A stretch of 55,715 nucleotides of DNA from positions 1 through 55,715 of the forward strand of contig DMXM01000016.1 in NCBI GenBank assembly GCA_003482905.1, read 5' to 3'. A program made the position numbers and the translations under genes. Shown here in pieces: positions 43,429-51,130 of this stretch. Within the stretch, counting starts at the first letter, position 1. Each line of letters begins with the position of its first letter. The DNA comes from Elusimicrobiota bacterium. Lineage in GTDB: Bacteria > Elusimicrobiota > Elusimicrobia > Elusimicrobiales > UBA9959. Below the pieces are notes generated by a model. That model saw nothing but the letters and a program-made list of their open reading frames with translations, had not been told where the DNA came from and did not search any database.

Positions 43429-44358
43429 CTACCGTGCGCCGCTAAGCCAGCGCAGCGCCAGAAGGTAACTTACCCCCGCGAAGATGAATATCAGCAGCAC
43501 TCCGGACACGACCACCCGCACGGCCCAGAACGATGATTGCCTGGCCGGGAGATCGGCCGCGTCGATTATTTCGTATAGCCACCACTTCGTGCCGGCCACG
43601 GCGGAAACGGAAGCCAGGTAGACCCGTCCGCGCAAACGAACTTCGCTGGAGAAATTATCATCCTCCCTTCCGGAGGCCAGGGAAAGCATTTTTATCACCT
43701 CGGGGGGGGCTTTCAGCCCGGGCTTTACTATGGACATGCTCATGGAGTCGGCTATTATCTGGCCGCCGCCGTCCACCAGGCCCAGATTGCCGGAGGAATT
43801 CTTCCCCATCATGCGTACCACTTCGCCCAGGTAAGCCAGGCTCAGCCTGCCGGAAAGATAATATGCTGGAGCCCCGGCTTTCATAAGCGGTTCCGAGATC
43901 ACCAGCGCGGGCGGCGTATAGTCCCCGTACTCCACGGCCCCGGCCGCGCTCCGCGTTCCCTTAGCCTCCAGAAAAGACTGGCTCTTCGCGTAATCCAGGC
44001 GCGTCTTCACGCTCTTCTCGGCCGAGAACCGCGCCAGTTCCGCCCCTGAAGGCCCGAGCAGCGCCAGCTCCGAGTAGATGAAGGGGTTCTCGTTCACCCG
44101 CCGCTTCAATTCCGCCTTTATGCCGGCCGCGTCGGGGACCGGCTTGCCCGCGGCAAGGCGTGAAAGGCTGTAGTTGAGATTGAGCACGTTGGAGATTATC
44201 CCGGCCCCGGTCAGGGTGCGCAGTTCAAGATGGCGCAGCACGTCGTGCCTCTGCAGTTCGGCGGCCCCGTAGATGAAATGCCGGCTGAGGATGAGAAAGG
44301 GCAGCAGAAAAAGCCCCGTCACCGCGGCCACGAATTTATATTTATTATTTCCGTTCAT
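43429..44358 (-). CDS. Orphan Cache-domain membrane sensor, no output domain
   Basis: 309 residues. One transmembrane segment near the N-terminus (FVAAVTGLFLLPFLILS) and one at the C-terminus (VVVSGVLLIFIFAGVSYLLA) flank a periplasmic domain of about 240 residues with a double-Cache pattern (LALLGPSGAELARFS; NLGLVDGGGQIIADS; VSAVAGTKWWLYEIID). Cache domains bind small molecules and usually feed chemoreceptors, kinases or cyclases. Here only about 10 residues follow the second helix (LRWLSGAR), so signalling must go through a partner or the gene is a truncated receptor. It lies between the secreted amylase and a GT39-like gene (19-nt gap). Confidence 0.78.
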   Translation of the reverse strand: MNGNNKYKFVAAVTGLFLLPFLILSRHFIYGAAELQRHDVLRHLELRTLTGAGIISNVLNLNYSLSRLAAGKPVPDAAGIKAELKRRVNENPFIYSELALLGPSGAELARFSAEKSVKTRLDYAKSQSFLEAKGTRSAAGAVEYGDYTPPALVISEPLMKAGAPAYYLSGRLSLAYLGEVVRMMGKNSSGNLGLVDGGGQIIADSMSMSIVKPGLKAPPEVIKMLSLASGREDDNFSSEVRLRGRVYLASVSAVAGTKWWLYEIIDAADLPARQSSFWAVRVVVSGVLLIFIFAGVSYLLALRWLSGAR

Positions 44359-44377
44359 TTATTACAGACCCGTCCTT

Positions 44378-45556
44378 TTATTTTATCTCGGAGCGCTTCG
44401 CGGCGCCGCGTTTGGCCGGGCCCCAGCTGCTTACCGCCGCCTCGGTCCACTCCAGTATTTCCTGAAAGCCCAGCCCGGCCAGCACGCAGAGCGCCCACAT
44501 AGGCCACAGGTAATACCTGAGCTCTATACCGCCGGTGGCCGGCACCTGTTTTATTATGGCCAGAGGCAGCGCCGGCAGCAGGGCCGCGGCCAGGAAGAAA
44601 AGCGGCGGATAATTTTTTAACGCGAAAGCGGCGTACGCCCCGAGGAAGACCAGGACAAAAAGAAACTTATAGTAGAGCGCGCGCGGCAGTTCGCGGGAGA
44701 GCGCGCGGCCCAGGCCCCTGACAATCCCCCATACGGCCGCCGGCGCGCCGTTCCTGAACAGGAAAGCGGCGGGGCCCAGCGGGCCGGTCTGAGCGTAAGC
44801 CGCCGGCGCGTAACCATAGCTTTCTATATTGGCCCAGCGCCTCAGGCTGAGCTCCTGCGCGTAGAGGGAGTTATTATATTTCGCCTTCTGGCAGGCCGCG
44901 TAAGGCAGCGCCAGCAGCAGCGCCAGCCCCAGCGACAGGCCGGCGTCCTTAAGGCGGAAGGCGCCGCGTTTCACAGCCCAGGACAGGGCGGCTATGACCA
45001 GCAGCGCCAGGGCCGCGTCAAGGCGGCTCAGGCAGGCCAGGCCGCCGTAAAGGCCGGCCAGCAGCGCGTCCCTGCGGGCGCCGCCGGAGCTGTCGAAGTA
45101 GTGCCAGAAAAGCGCCAGGAAAACCAGCGCGTAAAGGTGCGAGCTGCCCTGCATGGCGTAATAGCCCGCGTACGGATTAGCCGCCAGGAAAAGCGTCGCC
45201 ATCCCGGCCGCCATTTCACCGAAGCGCCGCCTGAGCGTGAAGAACGTTACAAAGGCCAGCAGCGCAAAAACCGCCAGGCCCTCCGCGCGCAGCGCCGCGT
45301 CGGGGTCCGCCCCGGCGGCCATGGCCAGTTTAAGCGCGAAGACCGGCAGCGGTTCGGCCAGGCCGGAGTCGTAAAAGTAAGAGGAGCCGAAGGCCAGCAG
45401 CGAGCGGGAGGCCGCCTCGCGCAGCGGTTCGCCGCGGTAAACCTTCCAGGAGACGGAAACGTTGAGGACGAGGGCCAGGAAAGCCAGGAAAACCACGGCA
45501 CGGCGCAAGAAATAGCGTGTATATACCGCGGAGATTTTCTGGAGCAGTTCCGACAT
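44378..45556 (-). CDS. Polytopic membrane protein, GT39/GT83-like glycosyltransferase
   Basis: 392 residues with about ten hydrophobic helices. An early helix (VVFLAFLALVLNVSVSW) is followed by a periplasmic loop, then LFLAANPYAGYYAMQGSSHL and LFWHYFDSSG, the layout of PMT-type glycosyltransferases that use polyprenyl-linked sugars. The acidic catalytic motif expected in the first loop is not clear (SYFYDSG may be its remnant), so the call is by architecture. SD GGGGAAAA and a possible TATACT box precede ATG 45556. It is co-directional with the Cache gene and divergent from the methyltransferase at 45644. Confidence 0.6.
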   Translation of the reverse strand: MSELLQKISAVYTRYFLRRAVVFLAFLALVLNVSVSWKVYRGEPLREAASRSLLAFGSSYFYDSGLAEPLPVFALKLAMAAGADPDAALRAEGLAVFALLAFVTFFTLRRRFGEMAAGMATLFLAANPYAGYYAMQGSSHLYALVFLALFWHYFDSSGGARRDALLAGLYGGLACLSRLDAALALLVIAALSWAVKRGAFRLKDAGLSLGLALLLALPYAACQKAKYNNSLYAQELSLRRWANIESYGYAPAAYAQTGPLGPAAFLFRNGAPAAVWGIVRGLGRALSRELPRALYYKFLFVLVFLGAYAAFALKNYPPLFFLAAALLPALPLAIIKQVPATGGIELRYYLWPMWALCVLAGLGFQEILEWTEAAVSSWGPAKRGAAKRSEIK

Positions 45557-45643
45557 TGTTAATTTTCCCCGATTAAATGTAGTATATAAAACAAAGGACG
45601 GCCGGTTACACAGAGTTTATCAGCGCGGCCGCAAAAACCCCAT

Positions 45644-46924
45644 ATGCGCGAGATCACACTGGAATTCAAGAAAATAGTCGGCGAGGGCAAAGCCTTGGGC
45701 AGGAGCGAGGGAAAAGTGGTCTTCTGCTATGGCATCCTGCCGGAAGAGACCGCCCGCGTCCGCGTCACCTTCGAGAAGAAGAACTTCGCCGAGGCGGAAC
45801 TGCTGGAGATCATAACGCCTTCCCCCCGCCGCGTTGCCCCCAAAGAGGACCATTATCTCAGCTGCTCCCCATGGCAGGTAATGGACTACGACCTGCAGTG
45901 CGAGACGAAAAAGGGCCTGATAGAGGACCTGCTTTACCAGACCACCAAGGAAACTATACGCCTGGACAAGTTCTACGCCGCTAAAAAGACCTTCGGCTAC
46001 CGCACCAAGATCGAGTACAGCTTTACCGGAGAGCCGGGCGCGCTCTCGTTCGCCTTCCACAAGCGCGGCAATTTCCGCGAGAAGTACGTGCTGGCGGACG
46101 GCTGCGCCCTGATCAGCCCGGAGACCAACGCCGCCGCGCTGAAAGTGCTGGCGATCCTGAACGGCCTGAAACTTTCCACCGCGGACCTGAAGACGCTGAT
46201 AATACGCGAAGCCAAGAATCCCGGCTCGCGCGTGGCCGCGCTGTTCATGAAGCGGCAGGATATCGTTCTGCCGGAAATGAACGTAGAGGGCCTGGACGGT
46301 TTCCTGGCGATCTATTCCAACCCCATAAGTTCCGTAAGCCAGGTGGACGGGATAATCAACTCCTGGGGCAACGACTTCGTCACCGAAGAGATCCTGGGGA
46401 GCAAATTCTCCTACGGCTTCGACTGCTTCTTTCAGAACAACATGGAGCTGTTCGAGGAGGCGCTGAAAGAAATACGCGCGGCGTCCTTCAAATGCGGCAA
46501 GCTGGTGGACCTGTACTCCGGCGTGGGCGTGATAGGCCTGACCCTGCGGGACCTGGCGGACAAGGTTTACGCCGTGGAATCCTCGGCCAACTCGGCTAAG
46601 TACGCGGCCCTCAACGCCGCGGCCAACGGGGCGTCTAATTTCGAGATGGTGTGTTCGCTTTCGGAGAAAACCAAGGACGATCTTTTCGACGGTACGGACA
46701 TACTGGTGCTGGACCCGCCGCGCGCCGGCCTGCACGGCAAGGTGATAAAACGGATAATGGAGATCCTGCCCAAGAAAATAATCTATTTGTCCTGCAACCC
46801 CATCACGCAGGGCCGCGACGCCGCTTTCTTCATGGAGAAATACAAAATAACCCGGGCCGCCGGCTTCGACTTCTACCCCAACACCCCCCACGCCGAAACC
46901 CTCCTGGTCTTCGAACGGGAGTAA
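45644..46924 (+). CDS. TrmA/RlmD-family RNA (uracil-5-)-methyltransferase
   Basis: 426 residues. An N-terminal TRAM-like domain (LEFKKIVGEGKALGRSEGKV) precedes the catalytic SAM-dependent domain: LVDLYSGVGVIGLTL, ILVLDPPRAGLHG, the nucleophile Cys in IIYLSCNP and the base Glu in PHAETLLVFE. These enzymes make 5-methyluridine in tRNA or rRNA. The N-terminal Fe-S segment, usually with four Cys, is reduced to YLSCSPWQ plus one later Cys, so the cluster may be missing; such PWQ variants exist in the family. The target nucleotide cannot be inferred. Confidence 0.9.
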   Translation: MREITLEFKKIVGEGKALGRSEGKVVFCYGILPEETARVRVTFEKKNFAEAELLEIITPSPRRVAPKEDHYLSCSPWQVMDYDLQCETKKGLIEDLLYQTTKETIRLDKFYAAKKTFGYRTKIEYSFTGEPGALSFAFHKRGNFREKYVLADGCALISPETNAAALKVLAILNGLKLSTADLKTLIIREAKNPGSRVAALFMKRQDIVLPEMNVEGLDGFLAIYSNPISSVSQVDGIINSWGNDFVTEEILGSKFSYGFDCFFQNNMELFEEALKEIRAASFKCGKLVDLYSGVGVIGLTLRDLADKVYAVESSANSAKYAALNAAANGASNFEMVCSLSEKTKDDLFDGTDILVLDPPRAGLHGKVIKRIMEILPKKIIYLSCNPITQGRDAAFFMEKYKITRAAGFDFYPNTPHAETLLVFERE

Positions 46925-46946
46925 ACCACCCCCCGTGGCCTGCCAC

Positions 46947-47084
46947 GGGGACAGGGTTGTCAAAAAACAGGGTCAAGAAAGTGTCGCTTCGCTCCACACG
47001 CACACCGTGCTCGCCCTTCCCCGCCTCGGCCCTCGCGCTATGCAAGCTCGGGCCTCCGGCAGGGTTTTTGCCAACCCTGTCCCC
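46947..47084 (+). repeat. Dispersed structured repeat, copy B (GGGGACAGGGTTG ends)
   Basis: 138 bp bounded by GGGGACAGGGTTG (46947-46959) and CAACCCTGTCCCC (47072-47084), a 13-bp perfect inverted repeat. The stem sequence differs from copy A but still pairs, while 46963-47028 is identical over 66 bp to 28027-28092. An internal GGCCC...GGGCC stem replaces the CGCTTACGTAAGCG hairpin of copy A. It follows the methyltransferase gene and has the same orientation as copy A. Confidence 0.75.
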
Positions 47085-47098
47085 GCGTCAGGCCTGCC

Positions 47099-47298
47099 GT
47101 CTTTGCCTTGGAGGGGCGGCAAGGGTATGGGTTCGGCGGGCCCTCACGGAAGGAGCCGCTTACGTAAGCGCGGCGACTGGGTGGCCGAAGGCCACTGCAG
47201 TGTGAGGAGGGGCGGGCACGGTGTGTCCCGACCCCGTGCCCGACGGGCCCATACCCTTGCCACCCCGACTTCGCTTCTCGCGGTCTTAAGGCAAAGAC
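47099..47298 (+). repeat. Nested inverted-repeat element with GTCTTTGCC arms, copy B
   Basis: Outer arms GTCTTTGCCTT (47099-47109) and AAGGCAAAGAC (47288-47298). Inner arms GGCAAGGGTATGGG (47118-47131) and CCCATACCCTTGCC (47248-47261), with four more paired bases after one mismatch. Inside are the palindrome CGCTTACGTAAGCG (47157-47170, also in copy A), GTGGCC/GGCCAC and GGGCACGG/CCGTGCCC. The spacer 46925-47313 has no supportable gene and is filled by this and the copy-B repeat. Confidence 0.6.
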
Positions 47299-47313
47299 TC
47301 GCCTGAAACTATT

Positions 47314-48813
47314 TTATTTAGGGAGGTTCGGGAGGTTTTCGGTGAGCTGGCGGGAGAAGAGGGCGGACTCGTAGGCGAGAGGTTTGTTCTTTATGCGTTC
47401 GGCCAGGCCGCGGGCCAGCTGGCCGAACATGCCTCCCACAAAACTCTTCGGAGTATTCACCTTCACCACGCTTTCCTCAAAAACTATCTCTTTGCCCGTG
47501 GCCGCGTCCCAGACGCGGGCCGAGCCTTTTACCATGCGCCGGTTATAAACCCCCGCCATAATTTCGCCAAAATCCGTAATGTTCCCGTAGACCAGGCGCC
47601 CGGCGCCGAGCCATTTGGCGATGTCCGCCGGCTTCGCCGCGGCCAGCTGGCCACCCTCGCTGAAGCCGTGGCGCCGCAGCGCCGCGTCGGTCTCCTCCAG
47701 GGAGACAAGATCGTAACCGCCGGCCTTCAGCCGCTCGTATACCAGCTGCCGCACCAGCGGGGGGCCGTCCAGGCTGGATGTCTCGTCGGAAAAAGGCAGC
47801 AGCGCCGTTTTGACGCCGAACCAGCCGCCGCCGCAGCCGGCGGCCGGCCGCGTTGAGGAAGCCATTTCCAGGTCCTGGTAGATCTGCCCCCAGAAGATCC
47901 TGGCGCCGTCCTTATCCCCGGCCGAAAGATTCTCGGCCTGCCGGTAGTAGGCGGCCGCGCCGGCATAATCCTTCTTAAGCTCTGCCGCTACCGCGAGCCC
48001 GAGGTAATCCCGCCAGCTCCCGGCCGCCGCCGTCCGCCTGAGCCAGATCTCCACCGCCTTATCCCAGCTGTTCCGCTGCGCCAACCGGGCCGCTTCCTCG
48101 GATTCACGGTCCTTTTTTTGTATAAAGACGGCCCGCATGCGGTCCATGGGGCGCCCAGCGTAGCGGGCGGTCAGCCTTCCGGTCACGGCGGACAAGATCT
48201 TTTCCTCGCTCTCGGCATACCAGTCCCCGGAGTCTTTTGTATTGTCCAGCCGGTCTTCGGCGTGGGTGAAGGTATCTCCCCAGGAATCCAGCAGTTCCAT
48301 GGCGGGCCAGGTGTAGAGTTTAAACTCCGCGCTGAGGGCGGCCGAATAGGCCCAAACCTTGTTCTTAACCGCCTGCTTCTGTTTATTCTTGTCGTAGTAG
48401 ACGGAGACGCGCTCCTCTTTTCTGGAGGAAACGGAAGGGCGAGACGCGCTTATAACCAGCAGCCCGGACGGCCCCAGCGGCGGCGCAAATCCGTCTTCGG
48501 CCGAACCTGACTTATCCACCCGCCAGGCGCAGACTTTCGCCCCGGGCCGGTCTAGCGCGGCGGCGGCGCGGCCGGCCAGCGCGGCCGGGCTGAAATCGGG
48601 GCCAGACTTGTTCAGCAGCGCTCCGGCAAGCGACCCCAGCGCGCTTTCCTCCGCCGCGGCGGGGGCCTTGACCGTCACATAAAGCGCGGAGAGCGCCGGG
48701 CGCGCGGCGGCCGCGTTGGGCATGTCGGGCACCCGGTACGGCACCCTTACTGAAAAATAGTTGCCGCACCCGGACAGCAGGATCAGCGGCAGAAATAGCG
48801 ATATTTTCATCAT
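47314..48813 (-). CDS. Lipoprotein with DUF799/GNA1162-like C-terminal domain
   Basis: 499 residues. Signal peptide with lipobox LLSGC (Cys16) predicts a lipidated envelope protein. Residues about 230-320 have TPR-like helices (AVEIWLRRTAAAGSWRDYLG; LKKDYAGAAAYYRQAENLSA). From about residue 340 a domain reads ALLPFSDETSS, LVYERLKAGGYDLVSLEETD and LGAGRLVYGNITDFGEIMAG, like the DUF799/GNA1162 putative lipoproteins. The function of that family is not well established. It is a single gene with its own likely promoter, a TAGAAT box 10 bases from the ATG. Nothing enzymatic is visible. Confidence 0.8.
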   Translation of the reverse strand: MMKISLFLPLILLSGCGNYFSVRVPYRVPDMPNAAAARPALSALYVTVKAPAAAEESALGSLAGALLNKSGPDFSPAALAGRAAAALDRPGAKVCAWRVDKSGSAEDGFAPPLGPSGLLVISASRPSVSSRKEERVSVYYDKNKQKQAVKNKVWAYSAALSAEFKLYTWPAMELLDSWGDTFTHAEDRLDNTKDSGDWYAESEEKILSAVTGRLTARYAGRPMDRMRAVFIQKKDRESEEAARLAQRNSWDKAVEIWLRRTAAAGSWRDYLGLAVAAELKKDYAGAAAYYRQAENLSAGDKDGARIFWGQIYQDLEMASSTRPAAGCGGGWFGVKTALLPFSDETSSLDGPPLVRQLVYERLKAGGYDLVSLEETDAALRRHGFSEGGQLAAAKPADIAKWLGAGRLVYGNITDFGEIMAGVYNRRMVKGSARVWDAATGKEIVFEESVVKVNTPKSFVGGMFGQLARGLAERIKNKPLAYESALFSRQLTENLPNLPK

Positions 48814-48823
48814 CTTATTTTAA

Positions 48824-48829
48824 ATTCTA
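48824..48829 (-). promoter_or_regulatory. Candidate -10 box for the DUF799-like lipoprotein
   Basis: TAGAAT on the minus strand, 10 bases upstream of ATG 48813 with TTTAAAATAAG-type sequence and no SD in between, again suggesting a very short leader. Confidence 0.35.
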
Positions 48830-48842
48830 TCACTTTAGCGAC

Positions 48843-48878
48843 AAAAAAAGCCGGCGCCCGTTAACAGCGGGCGCCGGC
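48843..48878 (-). terminator. Intrinsic terminator after the small lipoprotein gene
   Basis: An 11-bp GC stem, GCCGGCGCCCG (48850-48860) with CGGGCGCCGGC (48868-48878), and a 7-nt loop. On the minus strand it is followed by TTTTTTT (48849-48843). It lies 24 bases past the stop of the gene at 48902-49075. Confidence 0.9.
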
Positions 48879-48901
48879 GGCTTAAGCTCTTGAAAGAAAG
48901 C

Positions 48902-49075
48902 TTATTTGGTTTTATTTTCGGCTACGGGGGCGGCGGCCGGGGCTTCGGCGGCGACGGCCTCGACGGCGGTACCGGCAACCTGGTCGGTAACGGCCGGGGC
49001 GGCTTCCTGCTTCTTGCAGGCGGCGGCGAACATAAGGGCTATGAGGGGCAGGGCGAACAGTACTGTCTTTTTCAT
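48902..49075 (-). CDS. Very small Ala/Glu-rich lipoprotein
   Basis: 57 residues from ATG 49075, chosen over the upstream in-frame GTG/ATG because AGGAGA sits 8 nt before it and it starts a canonical signal peptide (MKKTVLFALPLIALMFAAAC). The lipobox FAAAC puts the lipidated Cys at position 20, leaving a mature tail of only 37 residues, mostly Ala, Val, Glu and Pro, ending ENKTK. It is probably an abundant envelope lipoprotein of entericidin or Lpp-like size, though unrelated in sequence as far as I can tell. A strong terminator follows. It is monocistronic. Confidence 0.8.
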   Translation of the reverse strand: MKKTVLFALPLIALMFAAACKKQEAAPAVTDQVAGTAVEAVAAEAPAAAPVAENKTK

Positions 49076-49244
49076 TTGTATTTCTCCTGTGAAGTTCCGC
49101 CGGCTTGGACGCCAGCGGTCATAATTTACCAAATCTAAAAGGCGGACCCATTAGTCCGCCCCCTATATTCAAAGACTATAATATTTCCCCGCCCCGGGGC
49201 AAATCAGAAACTTTCCGGGAGACCGCAGCCGTCAAACTCCGGAT

Positions 49245-49979
49245 TTATGTTTTCCGCAGATACCACAAGAATTCCAGGTTGCCCTTTGCGCCCTTTATCG
49301 GTGAATCTATAAGGCCCATCTCTTTCGCGCCAGGCAGGGCTCCCTTCAGGAAAGCCCGCAGGTCGTCCATAACTTTCAGGCGCGTCGCCTCGTCTTTTAC
49401 GATGCCGCGGCGCAGATCCTTCGCCTGCAGCTCGAACTGCGGCTTCACCAGGGCTATTATCCCGCCGCCCGGGGCCATTACGCTTAAAACCGGGCCAAGT
49501 ATGAGCTTAAGCGATATAAAAGAAACGTCTATAGCGCAGAGTTCCGGCCGCTCGGGGAATATTTCCGGCTTGAGAAAACGCGCGTTGGTCTGCGGCACAA
49601 ATACTACCCGCGGGTGGACTTTCATCTTCTCGTGCAGTTGGCCTTCGCCGACGTCCACCGCGTACACCCTGGCCGCCCCCTCCTGCAGAAAACAATCGGT
49701 AAAGCCGCCGGTGGCCACGCCGATGTCCAGGCAGACCCTGCCTTTTACCGGTGTTTTAAAAGCGTCGAGCGCGCCTTTCAATTTAAGGCCGCCGCGCGAG
49801 ACATAAGGGCAGTCGTTCCTCACCAGTTCTACTATATCGGCCTCGCGCACCTGCTGACCGGCCTTATCGGCGGGCCGGCCGTTTACCGTCACCAGTCCGG
49901 CCATAATGGCGCGCAGCGCCCTTTCCCTGCTTTCGAAAAGGCCCCGTTCAACGCAGGCCACGTCAAGTCGCGTCTTCAT
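49245..49979 (-). CDS. tlyA: TlyA-family rRNA methyltransferase/hemolysin-like protein
   Basis: 244 residues from ATG 49979. An upstream in-frame ATG (50018) lies inside the terminator hairpin of the preceding gene, so it is not used. The N-terminal S4 domain (TRLDVACVERGLFESRERAL) binds RNA; the FtsJ-like Rossmann domain has CLDIGVATGGFTDCFLQ (SAM motif), AVDVGEGQLHEKM, CAIDVSFISLKLIL and LVKPQFEL. TlyA 2'-O-methylates rRNA in mycobacteria. The N-terminus has the long S4 form. No SD is visible. Confidence 0.92.
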   Translation of the reverse strand: MKTRLDVACVERGLFESRERALRAIMAGLVTVNGRPADKAGQQVREADIVELVRNDCPYVSRGGLKLKGALDAFKTPVKGRVCLDIGVATGGFTDCFLQEGAARVYAVDVGEGQLHEKMKVHPRVVFVPQTNARFLKPEIFPERPELCAIDVSFISLKLILGPVLSVMAPGGGIIALVKPQFELQAKDLRRGIVKDEATRLKVMDDLRAFLKGALPGAKEMGLIDSPIKGAKGNLEFLWYLRKT

Positions 49980-49993
49980 AAGTGATATGGTAC

Positions 49994-50032
49994 AAAAATT
50001 GAAAAGGGACTCTCCCATAAAGAATCCCTTTT
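49994..50032 (-). terminator. Intrinsic terminator after the DUF2267 gene
   Basis: An 8-bp stem AAAAGGGA (50002-50009) with TCCCTTTT (50025-50032). On the minus strand it is followed by CAATTTTTG, containing T5 at 49998-49994. It is 17 bases past the stop of the gene at 50049. Confidence 0.75.
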
Positions 50033-50048
50033 CGTCCGCGGCCGGCTT

Positions 50049-50696
50049 TTAGCGGCGGCTCTTTTCCGAAACCTCTTCCCAGAGTTCGCGCAGATGCTCG
50101 GGGAAGTTGCGGCGCACGTCTTTTATCTCGCCGGCGGAAACGTGCCGCTCTATTACGTTTATGACGCCCTGTGTGACGCGCAGGGGGTCCATGCCGCTGG
50201 GCAGCTCGGCCCCGACATGGTCCATGAATTCGTCCATGGTACGCATTTTTTCCGGCTTGTTCATCGGCGTCCAGCCCGTGTAATACATGCCCACTATCAT
50301 AATGGGCAATTGCGAGGCGAACTCGGCGCACTCCTTTACCGGCAGCCTGTCACGCACCGCGTGCAGCACGGAGCGCAAAGCCCGGTAGGCGTCATTAGGG
50401 TTATTGAACCCGAGCTCCAGTTCAATTTCCTTCAGCCATTGCCTGGTCTTGGCCAGCGCCTTGTCGAACAAATGCGCCTGCGAGGCCTCGGTTATGGTAT
50501 GGGGCCATTCCCGCGTTATCCTTTCGGCCTCCTGCCAGTCGCCCTGCTGGGTGCCGGGCGATGTTCCCCTGTTTACGTATATGTCGTGCGCCACCTGCCG
50601 CGTGGCCTCCTCCAGGTTGCCGCTGCGCAGGTAGTTGGTGTAGGCCACGGCATAGCAGTGCCTGGCCGTGGTAGTAGTTCTTGTGTTTTTGTTCAT
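50049..50696 (-). CDS. DUF2934-like plus DUF2267 protein
   Basis: 215 residues; SD AGGGGG before the ATG. The N-terminal about 70 residues include QVAHDIYVNRGTSP and QQGDWQEAERITRE, matching the short DUF2934 pattern (small residue, x, G, then DWxxAE). Residues about 75-175 are a clear DUF2267 domain: FDKALAKTRQWLKEIELELG, AYRALRSVLHAVRDRLPV, FASQLPIMIVGMYYTGWTPM. Neither domain has a firmly known function; both occur in small, often stress-associated proteins. I know of no common fusion of the two. It is monocistronic, with its own terminator downstream. Predicted cytoplasmic. Confidence 0.85.
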   Translation of the reverse strand: MNKNTRTTTTARHCYAVAYTNYLRSGNLEEATRQVAHDIYVNRGTSPGTQQGDWQEAERITREWPHTITEASQAHLFDKALAKTRQWLKEIELELGFNNPNDAYRALRSVLHAVRDRLPVKECAEFASQLPIMIVGMYYTGWTPMNKPEKMRTMDEFMDHVGAELPSGMDPLRVTQGVINVIERHVSAGEIKDVRRNFPEHLRELWEEVSEKSRR

Positions 50697-50875
50697 TTTT
50701 CCCCCTGTTTTATTTTGCCGGGTGACAGCCCGAACGCCGCGCCGTAAAAGCGAGGTTCCAGCTGCCTGACATTAGTTTCGGGATACCGCTATCCCCCCAG
50801 GGTCATCTTACAAAATATTTCCGGAGTGTCAACATGTGGAATTATGGGGACGGGAATTTCTCGGAATGTAGGAAT

Positions 50876-51130
50876 TCATTCCTGTTTTTCGCCGTCTTCG
50901 TCTTCGAAGGCTTCCAGTTTCAGTTTGCCTTCGGCGTCTTTGCGCAGCACCTCTATCTTGCGCTTCACTTCTTCCAGCTTTACCGAAAGCTCCTTGGAGA
51001 TGCCCACGCCTTCCTCGAACAGGGAAAGGGATTCCTCTATCGGGGTGTTCTCGTCCTCCAGCTTGCCCACTATCTCTTCCAGCTTCTCCAGCTTTTCCTC
51101 GAAACCGCCGGCATTGGCTTTTTTTACCAT
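50876..51130 (-). CDS. xseB: Exodeoxyribonuclease VII small subunit
   Basis: 84 residues. The family signature FEEKLEKLEEIVGKLEDENT followed by PIEESLSLFEEGVGISKEL is intact. XseB assembles in several copies around XseA. The C-terminus is longer and very acidic (KLEAFEDEDGEKQE). Its start overlaps the 3' end of xseA by 7 bases, so the two subunits are co-translated. Confidence 0.93.
   Translation of the reverse strand: MVKKANAGGFEEKLEKLEEIVGKLEDENTPIEESLSLFEEGVGISKELSVKLEEVKRKIEVLRKDAEGKLKLEAFEDEDGEKQE

Noticed and set aside
46935..47306. Plus-strand 123-codon open frame across the repeat cluster
   Set aside because: It follows the repeats exactly, has Arg/Gly/Pro-rich low-information sequence, no SD, and the same reading also appears in the tkt-gnd repeat; it is a repeat artefact.
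50001..50018. ATG 50018 as tlyA start
   Set aside because: It lies inside the terminator hairpin of the upstream gene and adds residues before the S4 domain that the family lacks.
50838..50882. GGGGACGGGAATTT followed by the GGAATG/CATTCC hairpin at the end of xseB, possible fourth GGGGAC element
   Set aside because: Only a 6-bp stem, partly in the xseB coding end, and no matching terminal GGGGAC inverted repeat; too weak to call.
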